Part shown: positions 27,018 to 36,023 of the stretch, in pieces
Position numbering within the stretch: position 1 is the stretch's first letter
Layout: each line of letters opens with the position of its first letter
Source: Oscillospiraceae bacterium
GTDB lineage: Bacteria; Bacillota; Clostridia; Oscillospirales; JAAYXM01
Direction: 5' to 3'
DNA: 53,634 nucleotides
Assembly: GCA_017439555.1 (NCBI GenBank)
Contig: JAFSIZ010000038.1
Location: 1-53,634 of the forward strand
Program-made: the position numbers and the translations under genes
Notes under the pieces: model-generated
Databases searched by the model: none
What the model saw: the letters and a program-made list of their open reading frames with translations, nothing else
Told to the model about the DNA's origin: nothing

Positions 27018-28175
27018 TTATTTCATAAACTCCGCAATACCTTGTGTTTCATCCATAACAGACATTATCATATAAAACCTCGGAATATGGAACGGCCCTT
27101 TGAAGATATTCCCCTTCAACGTTGTTGACACTGTGTTGTCATAATGGAGATATCCATACCACTCTCCGTTTTCCTTATCGCAGAAATGCTTTTCTGTATA
27201 TGCTAGCAAATCCTCATAGGCAGTTTTATATTTTTCGTCACCAAGCGTGAGGTATGCAAGGCGCAACGCGATAAGAGCTTCGCATTGTGGCCACCAAAGC
27301 TTCATATCCCATTCAAGCTGCACCGGTGGCTCTCCGTTTATATCGCAAAATGCAATTATTCCGCCGTGTACTTTATCAAGCCCGAGAGGAAGCGTTATGT
27401 CTATAATCTTCCCGGCAGCATCTATCGCCTCTTCATTGCCTGTCATTATTCCTTCGCTCATTATAAACCACGCAGCCTCCAGAGAATGCCCCGGGTTAAC
27501 GATCCGCCCTGTCGGACTGTCAACAAATTCACCTTTACAGCTTATGTTCTCAAGCACTCCGCGCTCTGTGATATAACCACTATGTAAAATTTCATCAAGG
27601 CATTCTTTTGCGATTGCATCATATTTATCAGATGCTTTTCCTGTGCTTCTCATCACCTGAGCTGTCGAAAGCATTATCATAACAGGAGAGAGAGCTTTGA
27701 ACCTATGATTTTCGGGGTTGAACTTGGGTGTATTTTTTCTGACACCGATAAAGCATTCATACGCAACGTTAAAATATTTTTCCGCAGAAGCGAGTACGCC
27801 CACGTCTCCCGTTGCCTTATAGAGCTCAGCACATCCGATTGCCGCAAAGGTCTCAGAAAAATAGTAGCGGCGTTTCTGAAGCTCCCGACCGTCAGCAGTT
27901 ACTGTGAAGAACATTCTTCCGTCTGTGTCCTCACAGCGCGGCAAAAACTCATAAATTTTCTTTGCCGCGCGCAGATATTCCGGGTTTTTATCTATTATAT
28001 TATACGCCTTGGAAAACGCCCACAACGCTCGCCCCTGAAACCAAACGCTTTTTTCTGTTCCGTATATCCTGCCGTTTTTATCAAGACAGGTATATATACC
28101 GCCGTTTTCCTGATCAATGGCGTTTTTCAGCCAGAATTTCAGAATATCTCCTATCAGTTCTTTTTTAAAGTTCAT
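27018..28175 (-). CDS. AGE family sugar epimerase
   Basis: A 385-residue (alpha/alpha)6-barrel protein of the N-acylglucosamine 2-epimerase / cellobiose 2-epimerase family. Characteristic segments are ENGGIYTCLDKNG (near 22), KSVWFQGRALWAFS, RRYYFSETFAAIG, NPGHSLEAAWFIM and EWDMKLWWPQCEAL, which supply the conserved His, Arg and Glu/Trp residues of the barrel centre. It would invert C2 of a sugar or disaccharide unit. The frame is open 19 codons further up; AAGGGTG before the ATG at 28175 fixes the start. It leads an operon with the DUF212 protein and the SLH lyase, suggesting that it processes sugars released by the lyase. Confidence 0.88.
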   Translation of the reverse strand: MNFKKELIGDILKFWLKNAIDQENGGIYTCLDKNGRIYGTEKSVWFQGRALWAFSKAYNIIDKNPEYLRAAKKIYEFLPRCEDTDGRMFFTVTADGRELQKRRYYFSETFAAIGCAELYKATGDVGVLASAEKYFNVAYECFIGVRKNTPKFNPENHRFKALSPVMIMLSTAQVMRSTGKASDKYDAIAKECLDEILHSGYITERGVLENISCKGEFVDSPTGRIVNPGHSLEAAWFIMSEGIMTGNEEAIDAAGKIIDITLPLGLDKVHGGIIAFCDINGEPPVQLEWDMKLWWPQCEALIALRLAYLTLGDEKYKTAYEDLLAYTEKHFCDKENGEWYGYLHYDNTVSTTLKGNIFKGPFHIPRFYMIMSVMDETQGIAEFMK

Positions 28176-28262
28176 AAAAACACCCTTTTTTCTACCGGAA
28201 TAAATTTGCTGTTTCTTAATCTTCACCTGCATATATCGATACAGATTTCAAACAAAAAAACA

Positions 28263-28297
28263 TTCCTGCAAGGCTTTTATCAAGCTCTGCAGGAATG
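28263..28297 (-). terminator. Terminator after tRNA-Leu
   Basis: The stem ATTCCTGCA with TGCAGGAAT, further extended by an inner AGCTTG/CAAG-like pairing, is followed on the minus strand by a T run just past the tRNA. Confidence 0.85.
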
Positions 28298-28300
28298 CAA

Positions 28301-28387
28301 TGGTGCGGATAAGAGGACTTGAACCTCCACCGAGTTGCCCCGACTAGAACCTGAATCTAGCGCGTCTGCCGATTCCGCCATATCCGC
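28301..28387 (-). tRNA. tRNA-Leu (anticodon CAG)
   Basis: The acceptor stem is GCGGATA with TATCCGC. The D arm, a long variable arm (TCGGGGCAACTCGG) and the T arm GGTTCAAGTCC are all present. The anticodon loop is TTCAGGT, anticodon CAG. The 3' CCA is encoded. The 87-nt length and long variable arm fit a class II tRNA. Confidence 0.97.
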
Positions 28388-28500
28388 ATTTATTAACTTT
28401 GTTATTTTACCATTTAAATCAGGTATTGTCAACATTTTTTCACACTGTATTTTTAATTTATATAAAGCTGTATGCAATGTTCGTTTTGTTCATAAAAACA

Positions 28501-28532
28501 TGCACCCCAAAGGCGATACTCCCCGGGGTGCA
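28501..28532 (-). terminator. Terminator after the SpoVB-like gene
   Basis: The stem TGCACCCC with GGGGTGCA is followed by ATGTTTTTATG on the minus strand. It lies 8 nt past the stop. Confidence 0.75.
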
Positions 28533-28539
28533 TAGCAGT

Positions 28540-30300
28540 TTATTCTCTATTCTCTTTTTTAATTCCTGGAAGCTTGTTATATATCGCCGCAAGCTTTTCT
28601 CCTTTTGGAAGGCGCCTGATATCCTCTTCGGTTATCGCACGCAAAAGAATAAGTGAAGCAACATAGATCACGCCTCCGCAACCTATACCGAGCACAGTCG
28701 CAATATTTTCCGACGCGAATGACAACACAAGACGCGAAACGCCAAATGCCGTCACCGCGCACAGAAGCGCTGATATAAGCGGTTTTATGAACACCGTCAT
28801 ATAGTTTATCTTAAGCTCGGTTATTCTGAACAGGAAGAACAGGCTTATTACCATTATCAGAACATAACAGATAAGCGTTCCAACAGCTGCACCGAGGATA
28901 TTTATTTCCGGTATGCCAACGGCTATATAATTGAAAATAAGCTTGAAGGCAGCACAACCAACCATTATCTTGACAGGAAGATCTGCCCTTCCGACAGCCT
29001 GAAGCATACTGTTTATCGGAGAACACGCAGACGAAAATATGACCGCTATTCCGAGCACTGCAAGCAGCGGTACAGCGATTTCAACCTCCGCCGGTTTACT
29101 TCCATAGAGAAGCGTCAGCACTCCGTGTGACATTACCGACATTCCTATTCCTGCCGGAAGAACGAGCAGCATCGTCATACGAAGCACAGCTTCAACATTA
29201 TCCTTAAGCTCACTGCTGTTCTTTTGCGTCCACGCCGTCGTAATCGCCGGAAGTGCACTTACGCCAAATGCGACCGTGAACGTCGGGATGAGGTTATAGA
29301 GCGTTACAGCCATTCCCTTGTAGCAACCGTTCAGATAGTTCGGGATATCCTCAAGGGCTTTTGTAGCCGGAAGCGCTTCACCGTATATACCGCGAAGCAC
29401 ATCGTATCCGACATCGACAGCGTGGTGAAGCCTGTCATACACAGACAGAAGATCAATTACGCCTGTCACCTGCCCGACACATGAGCCAAGAGCTATCGGC
29501 ACCGCAATTCTGATGATGTTCTTAAGTATTGTCCGTGTCGGCGTTATCTCCTGAGGAGCTGAAAGCTCTTTATCGGTAATGCCGTCTCCCCTGACCTTAT
29601 GACGGATAAAAGCAGAAAGCCAGCTTCCCATCGCGCCGAGTGCAACACCGAGAATCGCGCCTGCCGCAGCTATTTGCAGCACACGAATTTCCGCTTCCGC
29701 ATAACTTGCAAAGGCTTTGCCCATAACTGTCTTTGATGCGTTATATTCATCCATTCCGAGCTTATATGCAAGCATCGAGAGGCCGAAGCCGAAAATCAGC
29801 TTGACGACAACCTCAACAACCTGAGCAATCGCCGTCGGATACATATTGCGGAGCCCTTCATAATAGCCTTTATATGCTGAGGTAAGGCATACAAAGAAAA
29901 CTGTGGGGGCCATCGCCATAACCGCGAGATATGCTCCCGGATTCTTTATAAGCTTTGTTACAAAGAAATTTGCACCGAAGAACATCACGCAGAAGCCAAT
30001 AAAACCTGTTATAAAAAACACTGTATTTGCAAGCTTCAGCGTGCGCCTTGCATCACAAAAGCGTTTTTGTGATATACTTTCCGCAACAATACGGGCTATC
30101 GCAACAGGCAATCCTGCATTTGAAACAACATAGACCGGCATATATATATCATATGCTGTGGAAAAATAGCCCATTCCGTCGCCACCGAGGATGTTGGTGA
30201 GCGGAATTTTGAACAGCGCACCGATAAGCTTTACAATGAGAGCAGCCACAGAAAGAATCATGGCACCCTTGAAGAAGCTTTGTTTTTTACGTTCCTGCAC
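28540..30300 (-). CDS. SpoVB-like polysaccharide flippase (MOP superfamily)
   Basis: A 586-residue membrane protein with about fourteen hydrophobic segments. N-terminal segments such as AALIVKLIGALFKIPLTNILGG (about 17-38) and YMPVYVVSNAGLPVAIARIVAE are typical of stage V sporulation protein B and related PST/MurJ-type flippases, which move lipid-linked precursors across the membrane. SpoVB acts in spore cortex synthesis; close paralogues act in vegetative polysaccharide export, so the exact role is open. The start is GTG. It follows rpe by 32 nt on the same strand. Confidence 0.85.
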   Translation of the reverse strand: MQERKKQSFFKGAMILSVAALIVKLIGALFKIPLTNILGGDGMGYFSTAYDIYMPVYVVSNAGLPVAIARIVAESISQKRFCDARRTLKLANTVFFITGFIGFCVMFFGANFFVTKLIKNPGAYLAVMAMAPTVFFVCLTSAYKGYYEGLRNMYPTAIAQVVEVVVKLIFGFGLSMLAYKLGMDEYNASKTVMGKAFASYAEAEIRVLQIAAAGAILGVALGAMGSWLSAFIRHKVRGDGITDKELSAPQEITPTRTILKNIIRIAVPIALGSCVGQVTGVIDLLSVYDRLHHAVDVGYDVLRGIYGEALPATKALEDIPNYLNGCYKGMAVTLYNLIPTFTVAFGVSALPAITTAWTQKNSSELKDNVEAVLRMTMLLVLPAGIGMSVMSHGVLTLLYGSKPAEVEIAVPLLAVLGIAVIFSSACSPINSMLQAVGRADLPVKIMVGCAAFKLIFNYIAVGIPEINILGAAVGTLICYVLIMVISLFFLFRITELKINYMTVFIKPLISALLCAVTAFGVSRLVLSFASENIATVLGIGCGGVIYVASLILLRAITEEDIRRLPKGEKLAAIYNKLPGIKKENRE

Positions 30301-30332
30301 TTATATTTTCATTCCCTTCAACGGATATGTAG

Positions 30333-30977
30333 CTATCTGCCGAGAACCTTGATTGCCTCACTCATATCGGCAGCACCATATACCGATGACCCGGCAACAA
30401 TGACATCAGCTCCTGCTGCCTTTGCAGCATCAACGTTCTCACACGTTACGCCACCGTCTATCTGAAGAAGGCACGACGGATTTTTCGCATCGATAAGAGC
30501 TCGAGCCTCTGCAATCTTCGGCAGGCAGGCATCAATGAATTTTTGGCCGCCAAAGCCCGGTTCAACAGTCATAATAAGAATCATATCAAGAATATCGATA
30601 TATTTTTCAAGCACAGACACAGGTGTCTTCGGCTTTATGGACACAGCACATTTCACGCCTGCATCTTTTATTCTGCGAAGCACTTTTTCAACATCTGAAT
30701 CACACTCCTCATGGATTGTGATCATATATGCTCCTGCCTTTATAAAATCATCGAGATAGAAATCCGGATCGGAAATCATAAGATGAACATCGAGCGGAAT
30801 ATCCGAAACCTTTGAGATTGCCTTTACCACAGGTGCTCCGATTGAAATGTTCGGAACGAAATGCCCGTCCATAACATCCACGTGCGCCCAATCTGCCCCT
30901 GCAGCCTGAAGGCGCTTCATTTCACTTTCAAGATTCGCAAAGTCCGATGATAAAATTGACGGTGATACCAATGCCAT
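30333..30977 (-). CDS. rpe: Ribulose-phosphate 3-epimerase
   Basis: A 214-residue TIM-barrel enzyme of the pentose phosphate pathway interconverting ribulose 5-phosphate and xylulose 5-phosphate. Motifs SPSILSSDFANLE (near 4), HVDVMDGHFVPNIS, DVHLMISDPD, MTVEPGFGGQKF and LQIDGGV carry the metal His/Asp residues and phosphate site. The upstream ATG of the open frame lies in the GGAGGAA ribosome site itself, so the ATG at 30977 is correct. It is cotranscribed with the SpoVB-like gene downstream. Confidence 0.95.
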   Translation of the reverse strand: MALVSPSILSSDFANLESEMKRLQAAGADWAHVDVMDGHFVPNISIGAPVVKAISKVSDIPLDVHLMISDPDFYLDDFIKAGAYMITIHEECDSDVEKVLRRIKDAGVKCAVSIKPKTPVSVLEKYIDILDMILIMTVEPGFGGQKFIDACLPKIAEARALIDAKNPSCLLQIDGGVTCENVDAAKAAGADVIVAGSSVYGAADMSEAIKVLGR

Positions 30978-31077
30978 AATAAATTCCTCCAAAATACTTT
31001 ATCTTATATATTATATACCAAACTTGCCGCGAAGGCAATGAACAATTTTAAAACCTTCTGCATAATGTGATAGTGAG

Positions 31078-31147
31078 CAGAGCAAACCTGCAAGCCTTGC
31101 CAGTTTTTGTTCTCCACACTGCGGCGGCATATTCCGGTTTGCTCTTT
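31078..31147. ncRNA. Possible structured RNA between rpe and the phospholipase gene
   Basis: The intergenic region has a perfect 10-bp long-range stem (AGAGCAAACC at 31079-31088 with GGTTTGCTCT at 31137-31146). It encloses about 48 nt with G/C-rich internal sequence, for example CTGCGGCGGC. No promoter or known RNA family was recognised, so this is only a candidate. Confidence 0.2.
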
Positions 31148-31153
31148 CATATA

Positions 31154-31186
31154 GCACGCCCGAAGACATATGTCTCCGGGCGTGCA
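31154..31186 (-). terminator. Hairpin after the phospholipase D-like gene
   Basis: The stem GCACGCCCG with CGGGCGTGC and an inner AGACATATGTCT palindrome lies about 16 nt past the stop. It lacks a clear T run, so it may be a weak terminator. Confidence 0.5.
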
Positions 31187-31201
31187 TCCGTTATCTGAAT
31201 T

Positions 31202-32638
31202 TTACCAGCTGCAAAGACCTGTCGCCTCCTGCAGACGCCAGAGGATGTTTTTGAAAACACTGTCTTCATAATAATCCTCTATCGGAAGCGTATATATTCC
31301 GTCTTTGTTTTCGCTTATGCGTTCAAAATATGCATTGATTTCCTTCGCGCGCTCATCGTCCCGATTCATTATAACTTCGACGTCAGTTTCAAGATTGAAG
31401 CCTTTTAAATTGCGCCTTGTAAAATTGGAGCTTCCGAGAACTACACGCGTTTCACCTTCGTTCTTATAGTTAAACAACGCAGTCTTACCGTGATATTGCT
31501 CACCGTTCGTAGCGAACCACCTGACTTCAATGTTTTCGTGATCGCGCGCAAGTGCACAAAGAGCTGAGCGATTCGGGCTTCCGTTCTTCTCTATTCCGAA
31601 AGCATCCTTGTTCGGGTCCGCAATTATTTTTACATTCACGCCGCGGTCTGCCGCTTCTCCCAAAGCATCAAGAATATCGAAATCCGAAATATAGAATATG
31701 GCAAGCTTTATGTCGTCTCCCTCTTTTGCACGCGAAATATTATCAAGCAATGCATTGAATATCTGAAGCTCCGTGACAACGCGCAGCTTTGGCACATCGC
31801 CATCTGCTGAATTATTCTGCTTTACATACCCGACATCCGGAACCTCACCGTCCGAAAGCCTGATAACATTTTTCTCACTCTCCAGCAAATCTCCTATCAA
31901 ATCTCCTTTAAAGCGTATTGCTATATTGGAATGATAACTGCTCGGATCATGAGGATTTGCCGAAGATACGATTGCTTCCTTATCGGTTATGACAACCTTT
32001 CTATGGTTAGCCTTGAAATTCGCAAGCTTTATAACCGAGCGAAGATTCACCTTATGCGCCCCTTTTTCAAAAAAATTCGGAAGCCAGCACGCGCCCTTCG
32101 TCCCCATCCAGCTTGTATAGCAACGATAATAACCGGAAAGAAGCGGATTGCTGTCGCGAAGCTTATCAAGCTCTGTGATGACAACCTGCACCCCTGCCGC
32201 TTTAAGCTTTGTTATATATTCCTGCTCATAGGCTCCGTAAAAATTGTTTATCGGATCGGTTATGAGAACTATCGGCATATCCGGATTTGCAAGCTTTTTT
32301 GAAATCAACGCATCAGTTACTTTGCCGACAGACTTCGGGTATTCCTGTTTTTCTTTGTTATACTCATCGTTGAACAGGAACAGATCCGCGATGATATATT
32401 CTTCCGCCTCGGATATTACGCGCAACTTTTCATCGAGAATATTGAGTTCTCTCACAGCCTCGCCGTCTTTCATATAACTCAGATCGTATATAAAGCTAAA
32501 ATCATCAGTATGATAATATTCGCTCGAATACGATGTTCCTTCAGGTGCTTTTATGCCGAGACTTATAAACAGCGGAATTAAAAGCAAAAGAAGAATTATT
32601 ATATATATTATTGTTTTGTTTCTCTTTTTCGTTGCCAT
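31202..32638 (-). CDS. Membrane-anchored phospholipase D-like protein
   Basis: A 478-residue protein with an N-terminal membrane anchor (about 9-29, IIYIIILLLLLIPLFISLGI). Two PLD-type HKD motifs follow: NHRKVVITDKEAIVSSANPHD near 212-232, and YHGKTALFNY with VVLGSSNFTRRN near 395-425. Cardiolipin synthases and PLDs share this two-motif design; the N-terminal anchor and extracytoplasmic location resemble cardiolipin synthase-like proteins, but two full CLS transmembrane segments are absent. A phosphatidyl-transfer or nuclease role is possible. GGAGGTG 6 nt before the ATG at 32638 fixes the start; the open frame extends upstream into the tRNA-Gly gene. Confidence 0.85.
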   Translation of the reverse strand: MATKKRNKTIIYIIILLLLLIPLFISLGIKAPEGTSYSSEYYHTDDFSFIYDLSYMKDGEAVRELNILDEKLRVISEAEEYIIADLFLFNDEYNKEKQEYPKSVGKVTDALISKKLANPDMPIVLITDPINNFYGAYEQEYITKLKAAGVQVVITELDKLRDSNPLLSGYYRCYTSWMGTKGACWLPNFFEKGAHKVNLRSVIKLANFKANHRKVVITDKEAIVSSANPHDPSSYHSNIAIRFKGDLIGDLLESEKNVIRLSDGEVPDVGYVKQNNSADGDVPKLRVVTELQIFNALLDNISRAKEGDDIKLAIFYISDFDILDALGEAADRGVNVKIIADPNKDAFGIEKNGSPNRSALCALARDHENIEVRWFATNGEQYHGKTALFNYKNEGETRVVLGSSNFTRRNLKGFNLETDVEVIMNRDDERAKEINAYFERISENKDGIYTLPIEDYYEDSVFKNILWRLQEATGLCSW

Positions 32639-32713
32639 AAAAACACCTCCAAAAAACAAAAGTTTTCTTTTTTTGATTTTATCACAAAAAAAGGCATTAT
32701 ACAACAAAAAAAG

Positions 32714-32741
32714 ACAAGCTTCAAAAATGAAGCTTGTCTTT
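32714..32741 (-). terminator. Terminator after tRNA-Gly
   Basis: The stem AGACAAGCTTCA with TGAAGCTTGTCT is followed by a T run on the minus strand, immediately after the tRNA CCA end. Confidence 0.9.
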
Positions 32742-32816
32742 TGGAGCGGAAGACGAGATTCGAACTCGCGACTTTCACCTTGGCAAGGTGACACTCTACC
32801 ACTGAGTCACTCCCGC
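32742..32816 (-). tRNA. tRNA-Gly (anticodon GCC)
   Basis: The acceptor stem is GCGGGAG with CTTCCGC. The anticodon loop is TTGCCAA with anticodon GCC, and the T arm contains GAGTTCGAATCTC. The 3' CCA is encoded. The gene is 75 nt. Confidence 0.97.
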
Positions 32817-32979
32817 ACTTGCGGATATTATTATAACACAGAATCTCCAAATGTCAACACTAAAAATGTTAAATTTATTTTAACTGTTTTCTCCGCAATC
32901 GTTGCTATTGACTGTTGAAAAACGTTAATGTATAATATTGCATATAATTATCCTTATATATAACAAAGGAGAGACATCA

Positions 32980-34242
32980 ATGACAAAAAGAGTTTTTGCC
33001 CCCGGGGATATCCTTCTTCCGAAGGCCGGCACTGATATGACAAAATGGAGCGTTGTTGCCTGCGATCAATACACTTCTGAGCCCGAATACTGGAGCGCAG
33101 TTTCTGAGCTTGTCGGCGGCGCACCTTCAACACTTCACATCATCTTCCCGGAAATTTACCTTGAAGACGGCGACGGCGATGCGAGAATCGAAAATATAAA
33201 TGCTAATATGAAAAAATATATTGAAAGCGGTCTTTTCGCTGCTTCCCGCACAAAATATATATATGTCGAACGCACTCAGCGCAACGGAAAAATACGCCGC
33301 GGTCTTATGGGCGTTGTCGACCTTGAGGAATATGAATATATGCCCGGTTCGCAATCTAAAATACGCGCAACGGAAGGAACCGTTCTCGAAAGAATTCCTC
33401 CGCGCGTAAAAATACGCAAGAATGCAAACCTCGAAATCCCCCACATAATGCTCCTTATAGACGATGCAGAAAAAAGCGTCATCGAGCCGCTTGACGCAGC
33501 AAAAGGAACGCTTGAGCTCGCCTATGATTTCAAACTTATGCAGGATTCCGGATCGATCCGCGGATATTTCGTTAATGAAGCAGAGGAAGCCAGAATTGAC
33601 GCAGCACTTGCTTCTCTCGCGGACGAAGCAGCATTCAGCAAAAAATACAACGTAACAGGCAAAGGTGTTCTGCAGTTTGCTGTCGGCGACGGCAACCATT
33701 CGCTTGCAACTGCAAAGGAATGTTGGAGACTCGTCAAGGAGACGCTTTCTCCCGATGAATATGACACACATCCTGCAAGATACGCGCTGTGCGAGCTCGT
33801 AAATCTCCATGATACTTCGCTTGAGTTTGAAGCAATACACAGAGTTGTTTTTGATATTGATGCAAAGAAAATGCGTGAAGCTCTTTCGGAATATTATGAG
33901 CTCTCCGCTGATGCTGAACAGAAATTTGTTATGATCACAGAAAACGGCGCAGAGGAAATCAGAATTGCCAACCCGACATCAAATCTCACAGTCGGCTCGC
34001 TCCAAAAATTCATTGACGATTATCTCAAAGCGAACGGCGGCAGAGTTGACTATATCCACGGCGAGGATGTTGTCAACCGTCTTGGTGCTGAGCCCGGAAA
34101 TGCAGGCTTTATTCTGCCTGTAATCTCTAAGGACTCCTTCTTCCCCACGGTCATCTGCGACGGCGCTCTTCCGAGAAAAACATTCTCAATGGGCGACGCA
34201 TGGGATAAACGCTTCTATTTAGAAGCAAGAATTATAAAATAA
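32980..34242 (+). CDS. DUF1015 family protein
   Basis: A 420-residue soluble protein of the DUF1015 family. The conserved opening KWSVVACDQYTSEPEYW (residues 18-34), the central VGDGNHSLATAKECW and the later GNAGFILPVISKDSFFPTV are characteristic. No enzymatic function is established for the family as far as I know; the DGNHSLATAK block, with a conserved His, is the most likely active site. AAAGGAG precedes the ATG at 32980; an in-frame ATG 14 codons upstream lacks a ribosome site. It is 14 nt upstream of the next gene, forming a two-gene operon. Confidence 0.85.
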   Translation: MTKRVFAPGDILLPKAGTDMTKWSVVACDQYTSEPEYWSAVSELVGGAPSTLHIIFPEIYLEDGDGDARIENINANMKKYIESGLFAASRTKYIYVERTQRNGKIRRGLMGVVDLEEYEYMPGSQSKIRATEGTVLERIPPRVKIRKNANLEIPHIMLLIDDAEKSVIEPLDAAKGTLELAYDFKLMQDSGSIRGYFVNEAEEARIDAALASLADEAAFSKKYNVTGKGVLQFAVGDGNHSLATAKECWRLVKETLSPDEYDTHPARYALCELVNLHDTSLEFEAIHRVVFDIDAKKMREALSEYYELSADAEQKFVMITENGAEEIRIANPTSNLTVGSLQKFIDDYLKANGGRVDYIHGEDVVNRLGAEPGNAGFILPVISKDSFFPTVICDGALPRKTFSMGDAWDKRFYLEARIIK

Positions 34243-34256
34243 CAAGGAGATTTGAC

Positions 34257-35318
34257 ATGAACGAACAGCTCATTAAAGGTGTTGCCTACCACGGCAACCG
34301 CATGCTTACACACGTGCGTGAAGATATGCAGGATCTGGCTGCAAGCGGCTTCAATTCAGTTCTTCATATGTTCTCTCACAACGATTGGGACAGACACAAG
34401 AACATTATGAAGGAGATTTTTGACATCACCTCATACTATGGTCTCGAAACCTGGGTTGATAACTGGGGTCTCGGAGGCCCTCCCGGAGACAAATCACATT
34501 TTCTCTCCTATCACCCCGAAGCACATCAGGTGCTCTCTGACGGCAAAATAAGCCCTGTGCACGTATGCTTCAATTCACCGGCATATGTCGAATTTACAAA
34601 AAACTGGATCGACACAGTCTATGAAGCAGGCGGCAGAAAAATCTTTTGGGATGAACCGCATATGCTTGACTTTCAAGCAAATGGAGAAAGGTTCTGGACG
34701 TGTCGCTGTGAGACCTGTCAAAAACTTTTTGAAGAGCGCTATAATATGCCAATGCCAACCGTCTTTACAAAAGAGGTTGACGAGTTCCGCAAGTGGACAA
34801 TAACAAACTATTTCCAGACTGTTGCATCTTATGCAAAAGAAAAGGGAATGTACAACTCTATATGTGTTATGTTCAACGACACTCAGGACAACACGAATTT
34901 CGGAGTTGACCTCGACAGCATCTGCTCCACTCCTGCGCTTGACAACATCGGTTCTGACCCATATTGGCTTGGAGGAGACGCCGAAGGCTATGAGGACGTC
35001 TATAAATTTGTTTACGACAAAACCAAATGGAACCTTGACGTCTGCAAAAAATATGGCAAGGATCACAATCTCTGGCTTCAGACCTATAACAATCCCATAG
35101 GCCGCGAGGAGGAGATTATTGCTGCAGCTGATGCGATATATGACTGTGGCGCAAGAACAATTTTCGCCTGGGGATATCGCGGATCTGATGCAAACGACTA
35201 TCGAGCAAAGGCACCTGAACGCACCTGGTATGCAACAAAAGCGGCGTTTGAGCGCATCTCCGAGCGCCATCGCAACGCTTTGCGTGAAGCAGCAAGAAAA
35301 AATCTCGGCATAAAATAA
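34257..35318 (+). CDS. TIM-barrel-like protein, putative glycosidase
   Basis: A 353-residue soluble protein that I do not place in a named family. It has the look of a beta/alpha barrel: GVAYHGNRMLTHVREDMQDLAASGFNSVLHM at the start, YYGLETWVDNWGLGGPPGD near 62, KIFWDEPHMLDF near 126, and ARTIFAWGYRGSDANDY near 300. The WDEPH acidic pair resembles a glycosidase catalytic site. A CRCETC cluster followed by FEERYNMPMP suggests a small metal or structural Cys knot also seen in some putative glycosyl hydrolases. It has no signal peptide. It is translated 14 nt after the DUF1015 gene. Its activity is inferred only. Confidence 0.7.
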   Translation: MNEQLIKGVAYHGNRMLTHVREDMQDLAASGFNSVLHMFSHNDWDRHKNIMKEIFDITSYYGLETWVDNWGLGGPPGDKSHFLSYHPEAHQVLSDGKISPVHVCFNSPAYVEFTKNWIDTVYEAGGRKIFWDEPHMLDFQANGERFWTCRCETCQKLFEERYNMPMPTVFTKEVDEFRKWTITNYFQTVASYAKEKGMYNSICVMFNDTQDNTNFGVDLDSICSTPALDNIGSDPYWLGGDAEGYEDVYKFVYDKTKWNLDVCKKYGKDHNLWLQTYNNPIGREEEIIAAADAIYDCGARTIFAWGYRGSDANDYRAKAPERTWYATKAAFERISERHRNALREAARKNLGIK

Positions 35319-35325
35319 TGCAAAA

Positions 35326-35353
35326 CTACCTGCGGATTCATTCCCGCAGGTAG
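35326..35353. terminator. Bidirectional terminator
   Basis: A perfect stem (CTACCTGCGG with CCGCAGGTAG) lies between the convergent TIM-barrel-like and rubrerythrin genes. Confidence 0.85.
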
Positions 35354-35361
35354 CTGTTATT

Positions 35362-35940
35362 TCAAAGCTCTCCTCGCATATAACCTATCGGATGACGGCA
35401 AAGAGGACAGCTGTCAAATGCGTTTTCCGAGCTATATTCAAAGCCACAGTTTTCGCATTTCCATTTTAGCGGCTCATTTCGTTTATAAAGCGTTCCGTTT
35501 ACAATATGCTGCTCCATAGCTTTGAAAATCTTCTCGTGTTCAGCCTCTACCTTTGCAATAAGCTCATAGGTCGTTGCAATTTCAGCAAAACCTTCTTCTC
35601 TTGCAATTTTCGCAAATTTGGGATATATTATATTTGCCTCATCGCTCTCCCCTGCCGCAGCAGATTGGAGATTTACTGTGACAGTTCCGAGAATATACGG
35701 GTAACCTCCATCAATATCGATATTCTTATATCCGAAATCCGGATTGTCAGTCAGATAATTATAGAACATCTTTGCATGAGCAAGCTCATTGTTCTCTATT
35801 TCCGTCACGGTGCGGTAAAGCGCCTCATATCCTTCGTCACGGAGTTTTTTTGCAAAAAAGTGATATCGGTTTCTCGCCTGAGCTTCGCCTGCGAACGAGC
35901 GCGCCAGATTGATAAGTGTTTCAGTTCCTGTAAGATTCAT
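35362..35940 (-). CDS. Rubrerythrin
   Basis: A 192-residue non-haem iron protein that reduces peroxide in anaerobes. The N-terminal ferritin-like four-helix domain has Glu/His pairs (ENNELAHAKMFY near 50 and the EAEHEKIFKAMEQH helix). The C-terminal rubredoxin-like domain has CENC (near 160) and CPLC. The frame opens two codons earlier at an ATG; the AAAGGA site is 8 nt before the second ATG at 35940, which gives MNLTGTETLINL, the typical rubrerythrin start. It is divergent from copA. Confidence 0.93.
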   Translation of the reverse strand: MNLTGTETLINLARSFAGEAQARNRYHFFAKKLRDEGYEALYRTVTEIENNELAHAKMFYNYLTDNPDFGYKNIDIDGGYPYILGTVTVNLQSAAAGESDEANIIYPKFAKIAREEGFAEIATTYELIAKVEAEHEKIFKAMEQHIVNGTLYKRNEPLKWKCENCGFEYSSENAFDSCPLCRHPIGYMRGEL

Positions 35941-35967
35941 AAGCATTTTCCTTTCTTTGTAAGTTTT

Positions 35968-35984
35968 TCCATATATATTATGGA
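35968..35984. promoter_or_regulatory. Palindrome between rubrerythrin and copA
   Basis: TCCATATATATTATGGA is a 17-bp inverted repeat (TCCATA-N5-TATGGA) in the divergent intergenic region. It could be an operator for copA or rubrerythrin, but it does not match the PerR or CsoR/CopY boxes that I know. Confidence 0.35.
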
Positions 35985-36023
35985 CAAATATATATAAATC
36001 TATTCATAAAAAGAGGTATTCAG

